Counted from the stretch's first letter, positions 23,830-32,347 are shown. The stretch: 49,754 nucleotides of DNA from JAVBSX01 sp051660685 (GCA_051660685.1 JBOFQB010000031.1:1-49754), one strand, 5' to 3'. The notes: generated by a model not told the origin, from the sequence alone. Made by a program: numbers and translations.

Positions 23830-25167
23830 TTAACGAGGTTCTGTAATACCCGGTTTGGCAATTGCGTAATCACCATTTTCATCCGGCATAAACGGAGAAG
23901 GTCCGTTCAGGTCAAGTGTCGCCATATCAACGGAAATCGGAACGTCGGACTCAACAACATCGTTCCAGAAAATCTCTTTCCCGGATTCGGTCGCCATTCT
24001 GCCGATAATTCCGACCATAGAAGCGTCCGCGCAACGACTCGACTCATTATACGGCTTGTTGTTGAAGATTGCGTCAAACAATCGGTCATGCTCGATCTGA
24101 TACTGATTATAGGCCGGTCCTCGATATTCCCAAACGAGATTCCCGCGTCTTTGCTTATGCGAATTGTAAATCTGCGAAATGTGAATTCCTTCACCCAAAA
24201 CCGCCGATCCCTTTGTTCCATGAACAATCAGACCGAAGAAACCCCAAGTATTTTCCTGTTGTCGTAATTGCACCATCATATTCCGACCGTCAGGAAACCG
24301 ATATTCATAAGCACAATGATCGAACATCTGATCTTTAACGGTTCGGACCTGACGACCTCCTTGACCTTGACAGGAAACGGGCCAATCGTTTTTGACCCAA
24401 CAACCAATATCAAGGTTGTGAATCATCCAATCAAGCGCGAAACTGCCGCACAACCAGTTGAAACAGTTGAAGTTCTGCAATTGATGATGAAGTGGGGTCA
24501 TACCCGGGGTGATTGGACCGCAAGGAAAGGGTCCGTGAACGCGATACACCCAATTGGTAATAACATCGCCAATTTCTCCATCTTGAATCCGCTTGACACA
24601 TTCTTCAACAGCAGGTGAATGTCGGGTCATAAGACCGCCCGCAATTTTGATGTTTTTCTCATCTGCTTTCTTTCCAAGTGCTTTGACTTTACGGTATCCC
24701 GGTCCGTCGACGCAGAACGACTTTTCCATAAAAACGTTGACCCCTTTGTCAACAGCGTACTCAAGATGAAGGGGACGAAAAGCAGGAGGTGTACAAAGCA
24801 AAACGACTCCGCCCGGTCCAACCGCGTCAATTGCATGTTTATACGAATCGAGACCGACAAATTTTCGATCATTGGGAACATCAACCTGATCGGCATAATC
24901 GGCTGCAATCGAGTTATAACTTCCTTCAATCTTATGAGCAAAAGCGTCAGCTAACGCCCAAAGTTTGACGGGACCGGAATGAGTTGAGAGGGCGTTAACG
25001 GCCGCACCATTTCCGCGACCGCCGCAACCGACCAACGCAACTTTGACGGTATTATCTTCAGCTGCATGAACACGCGGGGTTGCGAGACCGGACAGAACAG
25101 CTCCTGCCGTTGCAACTCCAGTTGTTTTCAGAAAATGACGACGTGAGGAACTATTTTTCTCGGACAT
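23830..25167 (-). CDS. Tat-exported Gfo/Idh/MocA family oxidoreductase
   Basis: A 445-residue NAD(P)-dependent sugar or cyclitol dehydrogenase-like protein. A twin-arginine signal (SSRRHFLKTTG, R9/R10, cleavage after HAA about residue 35) precedes the Rossmann domain (VALVGCGGRGNG). The family's EKP motif is replaced by EKS (MEKSFCVDG), and the C-terminal domain has DWMIHNLDIGCWV with the family His. The start at 25167 is chosen because GGAG lies eight bases before it and the Tat signal begins there; the longer frame to 25335 has no support. Tat-exported members are abundant in planctomycetes. The Lys-to-Ser change in the catalytic-lysine motif makes simple dehydrogenase activity uncertain. 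Confidence 0.9.
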   Translation of the reverse strand: MSEKNSSSRRHFLKTTGVATAGAVLSGLATPRVHAAEDNTVKVALVGCGGRGNGAAVNALSTHSGPVKLWALADAFAHKIEGSYNSIAADYADQVDVPNDRKFVGLDSYKHAIDAVGPGGVVLLCTPPAFRPLHLEYAVDKGVNVFMEKSFCVDGPGYRKVKALGKKADEKNIKIAGGLMTRHSPAVEECVKRIQDGEIGDVITNWVYRVHGPFPCGPITPGMTPLHHQLQNFNCFNWLCGSFALDWMIHNLDIGCWVKNDWPVSCQGQGGRQVRTVKDQMFDHCAYEYRFPDGRNMMVQLRQQENTWGFFGLIVHGTKGSAVLGEGIHISQIYNSHKQRRGNLVWEYRGPAYNQYQIEHDRLFDAIFNNKPYNESSRCADASMVGIIGRMATESGKEIFWNDVVESDVPISVDMATLDLNGPSPFMPDENGDYAIAKPGITEPR

Positions 25168-25499
25168 GAATTGTACTCCGTAATCAAAAGGGAAAATCAT
25201 GGAAATCGTTATTATGGACAACAGGGGATTGTTTATCTCAACAAATCCCACATTGGCGTTGAATATATCAAAAGGACGCCCTAAAAAATAGATGCCGGGC
25301 AAAATAAAACAGAGACCATAAAAATTTTTCTCCAACGACGATCAAGAGATGACATGTTGTTCTACGACATAGCATCTTGAACAAAGAAACAGGACCTGTT
25401 AAAATAGGCGGGGTGTCGTGTTGTTCATCAACCGAATGTCATGCTGTACAAACGCCGTGTTGTGTATGCCGAATTCGGCAACCTTACCTTTTTCGTTCT
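25168..25499. other. Divergent intergenic region
   Basis: 332 bp between the Gfo/Idh/MocA gene and the PilM-like gene. A palindrome AACAGG-A-CCTGTT (25388-25400) is the only clear signal. No gene is supported. Confidence 0.5.
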
Positions 25500-27140
25500 A
25501 TGCCCGCTTTTCTCGCTGTTGATTGGGACGGTACTGAAGCCCGATTTGTCTTTGCGCAATTGTCCAAAGATAAAATCAATGTCCGTTCAGTCGGTTCCAC
25601 ATCCTTTGTAAAACCGAAGACGGCAGAAACGGACACTGAGGAGGAATCACCCCCTGTTGTATTTGGTCCCGCCGAAATCGGTTCCACCTTACATCATCTG
25701 TTGCGAACACATCATGTCGGAACCGGCAAGACACTCTTTGGTTTAAGTGCGTCAACAGCCGATTTGATGCTTTTCACCTTACCTCCTGCGAAACAGGAAG
25801 AGATTCCCGAAATTCTGAAAAATCAGGCAATTCGTGAATTGCCCGGTTTTCTGGAAACGAATCCGATTGATTACCTCACGCTGAATGCTGTCCCGGGAGA
25901 ACCGCAAAAAGTTTTAGCCGTTTCGTTGAATCGGGCGCAACAGAAGAACCTGCAAACAATTGGCAAATCAGCCCGACGTAAACCGAATCGGCTTGAAATT
26001 CGCGGGATTGCAGCTGCAGAATTGCTCCTGAACTCCGGTTTTTATGACGATGATCCGGTTCCGCGATTGCTTGTCAACATTTTGTGCGACGAACTCGATT
26101 TGGTTCTCCTCGTTGACAAAAAAGTGGTCAATTTCCGAAGTGTGAAACTGCCTGAAATGACCGATTCTCTCGACCGGGTTAATCGGATTAACAGTGAAAT
26201 AGCCCGGACATTGGCAGTTGGTCTGCCGACCTTAACGGAAGATGTCCTTGAACATGTTTGTCTTTTTGGGGGAACAGAAGAATGGACCGAGCTAGTTGAA
26301 AAACTGCAATCGCAATCTCTTCAGGTTCAGGTAGTGAATCCCTTTCACTTGAAGAACATTCGGGTTCAAGACATGCCCGATTGTCCCGGTCGTTATGCCG
26401 GACTTTTGGGAATGTTCTCTTGTGAAATAGTCAACCGAACTCCGGCGATTGACCTTTTGCATCCCAAATCGACACCGACCCCGCCAAATTACGCCGGAAT
26501 TGCCGCAATTGCTCTTTTGGGACTTGGTATTCTTTTGGGCGGTCTCTACTTCTGGAACAATCGCGCGATCAAACAACTGGAAAATGAAAAAGGGGCCAAA
26601 CAACGTACTTATGAACAGGTTGTTGCACAATACAATCAACTGTACAATCCTTGGATTGTTCTCAGCAACGCTCAACGGATTGACCAACAGGATGTCAACT
26701 GGTTGGACACATTCCGCGACATAACGAGTTTGTTCCCCGATCAGCAGGACATGGTGATTACGCAACTCCGTTGCATTTCGGGACCGATTAACCCGAACCG
26801 ATTTGGTTCCTACTATTCCGGCCAAATGAACATTACCGCTCTTGTTCGGGATGTCAACGTCGTTCAGCAACTCAAAACGTCGCTCGAATCACGACGGTTT
26901 TATACCGTTATGCTTGGTAATCCCTCGCACAATCCAACCGGGGGGGGGTATCCCTGGACCTACAACATTTCGATTGCCTGTATCAAACGGCCCGACACTT
27001 CGTCTTACCTGCTCTCCCTTCCTGAAGAAATTCGCGCTGCTTCAAATCAGTATCCCGAGTTTTATCAGCAAATGTATTTGCAACAACAGCAACAACCCGT
27101 TCAACAGCAACAACCCGTTCAACAACCTACAACGGAGTAA
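25500..27140 (+). CDS. PilM/GspL-like pilus or secretion assembly protein
   Basis: A 546-residue protein with an N-terminal actin-like ATPase fold (PilM-type; opening FLAVDWDGTEARFV), one membrane helix (about 331-353) and a periplasmic part with a PilN/PilO-like coiled coil. In PilM systems this fold links the cytoplasm to an inner-membrane platform; fusion of PilM-like and PilN-like parts gives a GspL-like layout. The start at 25500 matches the common planctomycete opening; the cysteine-rich extension to 25377 is not credible. The C-terminus is glutamine-rich (QQQQQPVQQQQPVQQP), encoded by CAA/CAG repeats. No other pilus or type II secretion genes are nearby, so it is an orphan. Confidence 0.7.
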   Translation: MPAFLAVDWDGTEARFVFAQLSKDKINVRSVGSTSFVKPKTAETDTEEESPPVVFGPAEIGSTLHHLLRTHHVGTGKTLFGLSASTADLMLFTLPPAKQEEIPEILKNQAIRELPGFLETNPIDYLTLNAVPGEPQKVLAVSLNRAQQKNLQTIGKSARRKPNRLEIRGIAAAELLLNSGFYDDDPVPRLLVNILCDELDLVLLVDKKVVNFRSVKLPEMTDSLDRVNRINSEIARTLAVGLPTLTEDVLEHVCLFGGTEEWTELVEKLQSQSLQVQVVNPFHLKNIRVQDMPDCPGRYAGLLGMFSCEIVNRTPAIDLLHPKSTPTPPNYAGIAAIALLGLGILLGGLYFWNNRAIKQLENEKGAKQRTYEQVVAQYNQLYNPWIVLSNAQRIDQQDVNWLDTFRDITSLFPDQQDMVITQLRCISGPINPNRFGSYYSGQMNITALVRDVNVVQQLKTSLESRRFYTVMLGNPSHNPTGGGYPWTYNISIACIKRPDTSSYLLSLPEEIRAASNQYPEFYQQMYLQQQQQPVQQQQPVQQPTTE

Positions 27141-27158
27141 AACCCGTTCCGTTCCCCC

Positions 27159-27235
27159 GTTTAGCCGCAATACAACGTATCGCGCGTTTAGAATCGCCGA
27201 AAAACGCCGAACAATGTTCCGCGACGAAACGAGAA
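27159..27235. repeat. GTTTAGCC element, degraded copy
   Basis: GTTTAGCCGC at 27159-27168, a GATACAACGTATC-like hairpin, a CCGAACAATGTTCCG hairpin, and a degraded GCGACGAAAC end. It lies between the PilM-like and glycerol dehydrogenase genes. Confidence 0.65.
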
Positions 27236-27294
27236 GGTCCCTATTTTCCGATTTGATTCTCGTCTCTTTTTCACTTTTATCCCGTGTAAAACCA

Positions 27295-28422
27295 ATGAAA
27301 CGTACACTGATTTGTCCGCGAAAGTATGTGCAAGGTCCCAATGTTCTCGCAGAAATTGGCGATTTGTTGAAACCGCTTGGAAAAAAACCACTTATTCTTT
27401 GGGACGGGGTTCTCAATGAATTGGTCGGTCCCATTGTCCGACAATCCCTGCAAACAGCCGGATTGCCGTTTGTCGAAGTCCGTTTTCAGGGTGAAGCAAC
27501 ACTTGCTGAACGAAAACGGGTTGGCGACCTTGCTAAAGAGAATGGTTGTGACATTTCTGTTGGAATTGGGGGGGGTAAAGCACTCGATGTTGCAAAAGGT
27601 GCAGCAGTCGATCACAACCTGAAAATGGTGACATGTCCGACGATTGCATCGAATGATTCCCCGACAAGTGCGGCGTCGGTTTGGTACGACGAAAACCATA
27701 ATTTTACAGGTTTTGAATGTTGGCCGTTTAACCCGGATTTGGTCCTCGTCGATTCCCGCGTAATCGCAAACGCCCCTGTTCGCAGTTTCGTCGCCGGAAT
27801 GGGAGACGCTCTTGCAACTTGGGTTGAAACAGAAGCGGCAATGGAGACCCGATCCAAAAATCTTTCGGGCGGTCTGCCAACTCTTTCGGCAATTCATTTG
27901 GGGCAACTTTGTTTTGACACGTTGCTTGAGTTTGGCGTTGACGCCAAACGGGATGTCGAGAATAAAGTGGTGACCCCTGCTGTTGAAAAGATCATTGAAG
28001 CAAACACGCTTATGAGCGGTCTCGGTTTTGAAAGTGGAGGTCTTGCAACTGCTCACGCTCTTGGGAACGAACTCTCGAATGTTCCCGAATGTCAGAAAAT
28101 AGGGCTTATGCATGGTGAAAAAGTTGCATTTGGGATCATCACGCAACTCTGTCTGGATGATTCCGTCGAGGTCGATTATCGGAATGAAATCGTTGACTTT
28201 ATGATTGCAATTGGTCTGCCTGTTACGTTTGCCGAATTGAATTTGCCCGGCATGACGCAGGAACAATTGAGGAAAATCGCGGCTGTTTGTGCCGGAGAAG
28301 GTTCACTGTGTCACAATCACCCCTTTGAGATTACGGTTGAGGGGATTGTGGATGCAATGATTTCGGCAGATGCGCTTGGTCGATTCCGCAAAGAACAAAA
28401 TCAACCTTTCCCGGGAAGATAA
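27295..28422 (+). CDS. gldA: Glycerol dehydrogenase, iron/zinc-type alcohol dehydrogenase family
   Basis: A 375-residue NAD-dependent enzyme that oxidises glycerol to dihydroxyacetone. The nucleotide-binding GIGGGKALD (91-99) and the PTIASNDSPTSAASV segment are typical of GldA. The metal ligands are Asp171, His254 and His273 (AGMGDALA, ATAHALG, LMHGEK). A longer open frame back to 26842 overlaps the PilM-like gene and is rejected; ATG 27295 matches the family start. The stop is 5 bp before the next ATG, so it is probably coupled to the GH10-like gene. Related sn-glycerol-1-phosphate dehydrogenases are less likely on motif grounds. Confidence 0.88.
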   Translation: MKRTLICPRKYVQGPNVLAEIGDLLKPLGKKPLILWDGVLNELVGPIVRQSLQTAGLPFVEVRFQGEATLAERKRVGDLAKENGCDISVGIGGGKALDVAKGAAVDHNLKMVTCPTIASNDSPTSAASVWYDENHNFTGFECWPFNPDLVLVDSRVIANAPVRSFVAGMGDALATWVETEAAMETRSKNLSGGLPTLSAIHLGQLCFDTLLEFGVDAKRDVENKVVTPAVEKIIEANTLMSGLGFESGGLATAHALGNELSNVPECQKIGLMHGEKVAFGIITQLCLDDSVEVDYRNEIVDFMIAIGLPVTFAELNLPGMTQEQLRKIAAVCAGEGSLCHNHPFEITVEGIVDAMISADALGRFRKEQNQPFPGR

Positions 28423-28427
28423 CGTCC

Positions 28428-30002
28428 ATGATTACCTTGTCTTTTCGCATTCCCCGACTGTTTTCGCGGGGAATGGTTTTTTCTCAAGCGTATTTTGCGA
28501 CCTGGGGTCGGATTCCCTGCTCGAGTGTGGTTCATCAAATTGGTGATCGTCTCATCGTCGAACATGAAACCGATGAATCGGGGACGTTGCATATTCCGAT
28601 TGCACACAAACGACTTGGGGTCCTGATACACACGACAGACACGTTGATACAACGGGAAAAGTCTTATCATTTGCTCAAGGAATTAGCGCGAGGAGAATTG
28701 GGACGTTTACAGCGACGATTGTTTGAATGGAACATGATTGGTTTTGAACTGTCGGACCCTCTTCGTCAGGAGATGAAGCGGATTTTGGGCAAATTCAGTA
28801 TCATGGTGACTTCGGATGAGCGGTTGCAGACGACGGACGCTCTTGCAGCGGAATTGCTGTTGACGATCAGCAAATTGGGGATCAAACTGGCGAATCGTTT
28901 TGCGGATCAAACAATCAGGGCCCGGTTGAAAAATCGCGGTCAAATTTCAATGCCGCTTGGTGTTTTCGCCAATATGGGGGCGAATATTGATTCATACTGG
29001 AACAGCAAACCGTTGACCTCATTAATGGAGAACACGTTTCAGATTATTGCATCTGCCCCTTCTTGGCGGGAACTGGAACCGGAACCGGGCCAATACTGTT
29101 GGAGTTTGTTGGACAATCGGCTTTCTCAGGTTGAACGACTTGGGATGAAAAACATGCTCGGTCCGATTTTTTCTTTCGAGCAGAGTCGAATGCCGGATTG
29201 GATATTACGTCGTTTGCATGATGGAGACATTCTCGAACGAAGTGTTTTGAAATATGCGAGGACGTTGACCCAACTGTTTCGAGACCGTTGTTCACATTGG
29301 TTGATTTCGAGTCGTTTTTTTTCCTGCCCTGAAAATGGACTTTCAATGGGGCGAGGTATTGCGCTTATCAATAATGTTGCGAAAGAACTGAAACGATTGG
29401 GGGTACAAGGTCCTACGATTGTGGGGGTTGACCAACCTTGGGGTGATTATTATCGAACGACGAAGTGTTCGTTTCCGTTTATTGGGGTGATTGACGCTTT
29501 GAGCATGTGTTCGAGCATTGACGCTTTTATGTTGGAGTTGAACCTGGGCCTTTCTTCACGCAGTTCATTACCGCGCGACCCCATGTTACTTGGTCGTCTG
29601 GTCGATCATTGGGCCAGTTTGGGTAAAACGATTTATGTTGCCCTTTCTGTTCCAAGTGAAACGGAAGTTTTTTCGCATGATATATTGTTGGAGATGGACG
29701 AGGACCATGAATCGGGCGAACCGGCTTGGGATGTTAAAGAGGATACATCCGGGTCCTCATCAGACACGTCATTTCAATGGACCCCTCAATTTCAACAGGA
29801 ATGGATTAACCGTTCGATGTATCAGTTTCTGACCAAACGGAATATTCAAGGTTTTTTCTGGAATCAGCTGATTGACCCGGCTGTTGTTTCGGAAGAGGAT
29901 TCACTCTCGTTCATGTCTTCTTCAGGACTGATTGATTCTCAAGGGAGCATGAAACCGGCATTTCGCAAGTTGTATGCTCTTCGTAAAGCCTATTTAAGTT
30001 AA
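28428..30002 (+). CDS. GH10-like TIM-barrel protein, planctomycete type
   Basis: A 524-residue protein. The N-terminal 190 residues have no clear family. From about 200 it follows the GH10 xylanase fold: FQIIASAPSWRELEPEPGQY, GMKNMLGPIFSFEQSRMPDW, VGVDQPWGDYY, and AFMLELNLG, where the Glu matches the nucleophile strand. The acid/base Asn-Glu-Pro of true xylanases is replaced by SSRFFSCPENG, so normal xylanase chemistry is doubtful. There is no signal peptide, unusual for a xylanase. It may be cytoplasmic and have a different role. It is coupled to gldA by a 5-bp gap. An acidic Ser-rich loop (about 425-450) interrupts the C-terminal part. Confidence 0.6.
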   Translation: MITLSFRIPRLFSRGMVFSQAYFATWGRIPCSSVVHQIGDRLIVEHETDESGTLHIPIAHKRLGVLIHTTDTLIQREKSYHLLKELARGELGRLQRRLFEWNMIGFELSDPLRQEMKRILGKFSIMVTSDERLQTTDALAAELLLTISKLGIKLANRFADQTIRARLKNRGQISMPLGVFANMGANIDSYWNSKPLTSLMENTFQIIASAPSWRELEPEPGQYCWSLLDNRLSQVERLGMKNMLGPIFSFEQSRMPDWILRRLHDGDILERSVLKYARTLTQLFRDRCSHWLISSRFFSCPENGLSMGRGIALINNVAKELKRLGVQGPTIVGVDQPWGDYYRTTKCSFPFIGVIDALSMCSSIDAFMLELNLGLSSRSSLPRDPMLLGRLVDHWASLGKTIYVALSVPSETEVFSHDILLEMDEDHESGEPAWDVKEDTSGSSSDTSFQWTPQFQQEWINRSMYQFLTKRNIQGFFWNQLIDPAVVSEEDSLSFMSSSGLIDSQGSMKPAFRKLYALRKAYLS

Positions 30003-30035
30003 GATGGTAAGAAACTGCGTTCCTTCTTCTCTCCT

Positions 30036-30211
30036 CAACCTCGTAGAGGTTGTGTTATGGTAGAAAAGGACCGAAAAGCGAATCCGAACCCCGTCGGGGT
30101 TCCGTTATGGTAATAAACGCAACAACGCAGAAGAACCCTAACGCAACTCCTGACGGAGTTGGAAATTTTTGCGCAATCCGTTACGACCATAACACAATCC
30201 CGACGGGATTG
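30036..30211. repeat. Ladder of four hairpins with GTTATGG linkers
   Basis: Hairpins CAACCTC/GAGGTTG (30036-30052), GAACCCC/GGGGTTC (30086-30102), CAACTCC/GGAGTTG (30144-30161) and CAATCCC/GGGATTG (30195-30211). The first two are followed by GTTATGG, the last is preceded by its complement CCATAAC, so the block is roughly mirror-symmetric. No reading frame. Confidence 0.75.
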
Positions 30212-30295
30212 GGGAAACACCGTATTTAATTTTTTACTGTTTCTATAATATTATCATTGTTTGTTGACCCCTTTTCTTTTCAATACCTGTTTTCA

Positions 30296-31252
30296 ATGCC
30301 CGCTTCACCTGATTGTATTCTTTGTCTTTCCCGTCAAGCCCTTGATGCAGCCCGATTTGCAACATCTGATTCGCACATACATGAACAGGTTTTGCGTCGC
30401 GCGCTGGAACTTTCGCTTTCTCGCGGTTTTACCGACAATCCCCCTTTACTTGGTCAGGAGATACATCGTGAGATCAGACGACTGACGAATAATCCTGACC
30501 CGTATAAAGCGGTCAAACACCAATTCAACGAAGTTTTGATGACCCGATTGGATTCGTTGCGTGAAAAAATACGTCAATCGCAAAACCCGCTTGAAACGGC
30601 AGTCCGAATTGCAATTGCGGGCAACACCGTTGATTTTGCATTAGGGACCCATTTAACAGCGGAGATGGTTGATGCTGCAATTGAAAAATCGCTCACCCAA
30701 CCGATCAACGGAAATATCCGGGATTTATTCTCTGCATTTTCAACCGCGAAAAATGTTTTGTACCTGCTTGATAATTCCGGGGAAATTGTTTGTGACCGTT
30801 TGCTGATTGAAGAAATTCGGCGTGAATTTCATGTCACGATTATTGCGGTTGTGCGGGGTGTTCCGGTTATTAACGATGCAACCCGGGAAGATGCTGAATT
30901 TGTTGGACTGACCGAATGTGTCAAGGTGATTGACAATGGTAATGACGGGTTGGGGACGATTTTGGAAATGTGCAGTGAAGAATTTATGCAGCATTATCAT
31001 GCAGCCGATCTGATTCTTGCAAAGGGGCTTGCCAATTATGAAACGTTGATTGAATACGGTCCCGACGAACGACCGCAAACAACAGCTTACCTTTTCAAGA
31101 CCAAATGCCCGTTTATCGGCAAGGTTTCAGGAACCCAATTGGGCGATTTAGTCGTTCAAGTACATCAAGGTGAGGGAATGGAGGATAGGGAATGGGGAAT
31201 AGGGGGAAACATTGAGAATGGAAAGGAGCAGAAAACATCGAATGACGCATGA
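30296..31252 (+). CDS. DUF89 family damage-control phosphatase-like protein
   Basis: A 318-residue protein of the DUF89/ARMT1-like superfamily, metal-dependent phosphatases thought to remove damaged phosphometabolites. It has the N-terminal CxxC (C7, C10, PDCILC) of the bacterial and archaeal subgroup, the metal site LLDNSGEIVCD, and the KGLANYETL and KC segments. The start at 30296 puts the CxxC at the usual place; the upstream TTG at 30257 is rejected. The last 28 or so codons, from about GEGMED onward, are encoded by the repeat at 31168-31330, so the natural C-terminus near LVVQVHQ has been extended by read-through of a repeat and ends at a TGA in its core. Confidence 0.85.
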   Translation: MPASPDCILCLSRQALDAARFATSDSHIHEQVLRRALELSLSRGFTDNPPLLGQEIHREIRRLTNNPDPYKAVKHQFNEVLMTRLDSLREKIRQSQNPLETAVRIAIAGNTVDFALGTHLTAEMVDAAIEKSLTQPINGNIRDLFSAFSTAKNVLYLLDNSGEIVCDRLLIEEIRREFHVTIIAVVRGVPVINDATREDAEFVGLTECVKVIDNGNDGLGTILEMCSEEFMQHYHAADLILAKGLANYETLIEYGPDERPQTTAYLFKTKCPFIGKVSGTQLGDLVVQVHQGEGMEDREWGIGGNIENGKEQKTSNDA

Positions 31253-31330
31253 TTGGTGATATTACGACAAAGCGAGAAGAGTTCCTCTCTATTCCCTATC
31301 CCCCATTCCCTATCCTCTATTCCCTACCTC
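31168..31330. mobile_element. MITE-like heptad-armed element, copy B
   Basis: G-rich heptad arm (31168-31210), core (about 31211-31286) with GAGAATGGAA and TGACGCATGAT, and C-rich heptad arm (31287-31330). It is homologous to 8028-8195 in arms and core. Its left part is translated as the tail of the DUF89 protein. Confidence 0.75.
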
Positions 31331-31334
31331 ACTG

Positions 31335-32321
31335 ATGCAATCACATAAGCGAATTTTAGTAACCGGGGGAGCCGGTTTTTTGGGAACACCTCTTTGCGAA
31401 CGGTTGATCGAGCGCGGAGATGATGTCATTTGCGTTGACAATTTCTTTACCAGTCAGAAATTGAACATCATGCACCTGCTCTCTCGACCGAATTTTGAGT
31501 TGATTCGGGCCGATGTTATTCGGCCCTTGCATCTGGAAGTGGACGAGATTTATCATCTGGCGTGTCCGGCTGCACCCTGTCATTATCAATACAACCCTGT
31601 CAAGACCTGCAAAACCTCTCTTCTGGGTGCAATCAATGTTCTTGATCTCGCCAAATGGACTCGGGCAAAAGTGTTACTTGCTTCAACAAGTGAAGTGTAT
31701 GGTGATCCTGATGTTCATCCTCAACCGGAATCATATCGCGGTCTCGTCAACCCAATTGGACCGCGAGCCTGTTACGATGAAGGAAAACGAGCAGCCGAAA
31801 CGTTATTTATGGATTATCATAGAATGGACGCAATACCGATTCGGATTGTCAGAATATTCAACACTTATGGTCCTGGAATGCACCCCTATGATGGTCGTGT
31901 TATCTCGAATTTCATAAGACAAGGTTTACTTGGAGAACCGATTACGATTTTTGGTAACGGTTCACAGACCCGATCTTTCTGTTTTCGAGATGATTTAGTA
32001 TCCGGTTTAATCAAGATGATGGACAATGAAACGGGTTTGACAGGTCCGGTCAATCTGGGCAATCCTGAAGAGCGTTCTATCTTGCAATTGGCGGAAATGA
32101 TTCGTACAATGACGGGGGAGCGAACGGGCAAGATTTCTCCCCTTGATTTCAGAGAATTGCCGATTGACGATCCTCTACAGCGTTGTCCAGACATCACTCT
32201 TGCAAAAGAGCGACTGAGTTGGTCCCCGAGTATTTCGCTTGAAGAGGGGTTATGTCGGACGATTGATTGGTTTAGTTCGATTGACGTGAACGAATACACC
32301 CCCCCAACACCGGGGTATTAA
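31335..32321 (+). CDS. UDP-glucuronate decarboxylase-like NAD-dependent epimerase (UXS type)
   Basis: A 328-residue extended short-chain dehydrogenase. It has the NAD motif GGAGFLG (11-17), a STSEVYGDP active-site segment (117-125), and Tyr147/Lys151 in GPRACYDEGKRAAE. The DEGKR variant after the Tyr and the SEVYGDPDVHPQPE segment are typical of UDP-xylose synthase, which decarboxylates UDP-glucuronate to UDP-xylose for polysaccharide building. It starts 5 bp after a repeat arm and is followed 26 bp later by a sulfatase. Co-transcription with the DUF89 gene is possible but the repeat lies between. Confidence 0.88.
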   Translation: MQSHKRILVTGGAGFLGTPLCERLIERGDDVICVDNFFTSQKLNIMHLLSRPNFELIRADVIRPLHLEVDEIYHLACPAAPCHYQYNPVKTCKTSLLGAINVLDLAKWTRAKVLLASTSEVYGDPDVHPQPESYRGLVNPIGPRACYDEGKRAAETLFMDYHRMDAIPIRIVRIFNTYGPGMHPYDGRVISNFIRQGLLGEPITIFGNGSQTRSFCFRDDLVSGLIKMMDNETGLTGPVNLGNPEERSILQLAEMIRTMTGERTGKISPLDFRELPIDDPLQRCPDITLAKERLSWSPSISLEEGLCRTIDWFSSIDVNEYTPPTPGY

Positions 32322-32347
32322 AGTGCAACAAAAACATCATTATAAAC

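Noticed and set aside
25377..25499. Cys-rich N-terminal extension of the PilM-like protein
   Set aside because: Not seen in the family opening and lies in the promoter region; no ribosome site.
26842..27294. Upstream extension of the glycerol dehydrogenase frame
   Set aside because: Overlaps the end of the PilM-like gene and repeat DNA; family start is at 27295.
27277..28266. Long minus-strand frame inside gldA
   Set aside because: Antisense shadow of an intact, well-conserved gene.
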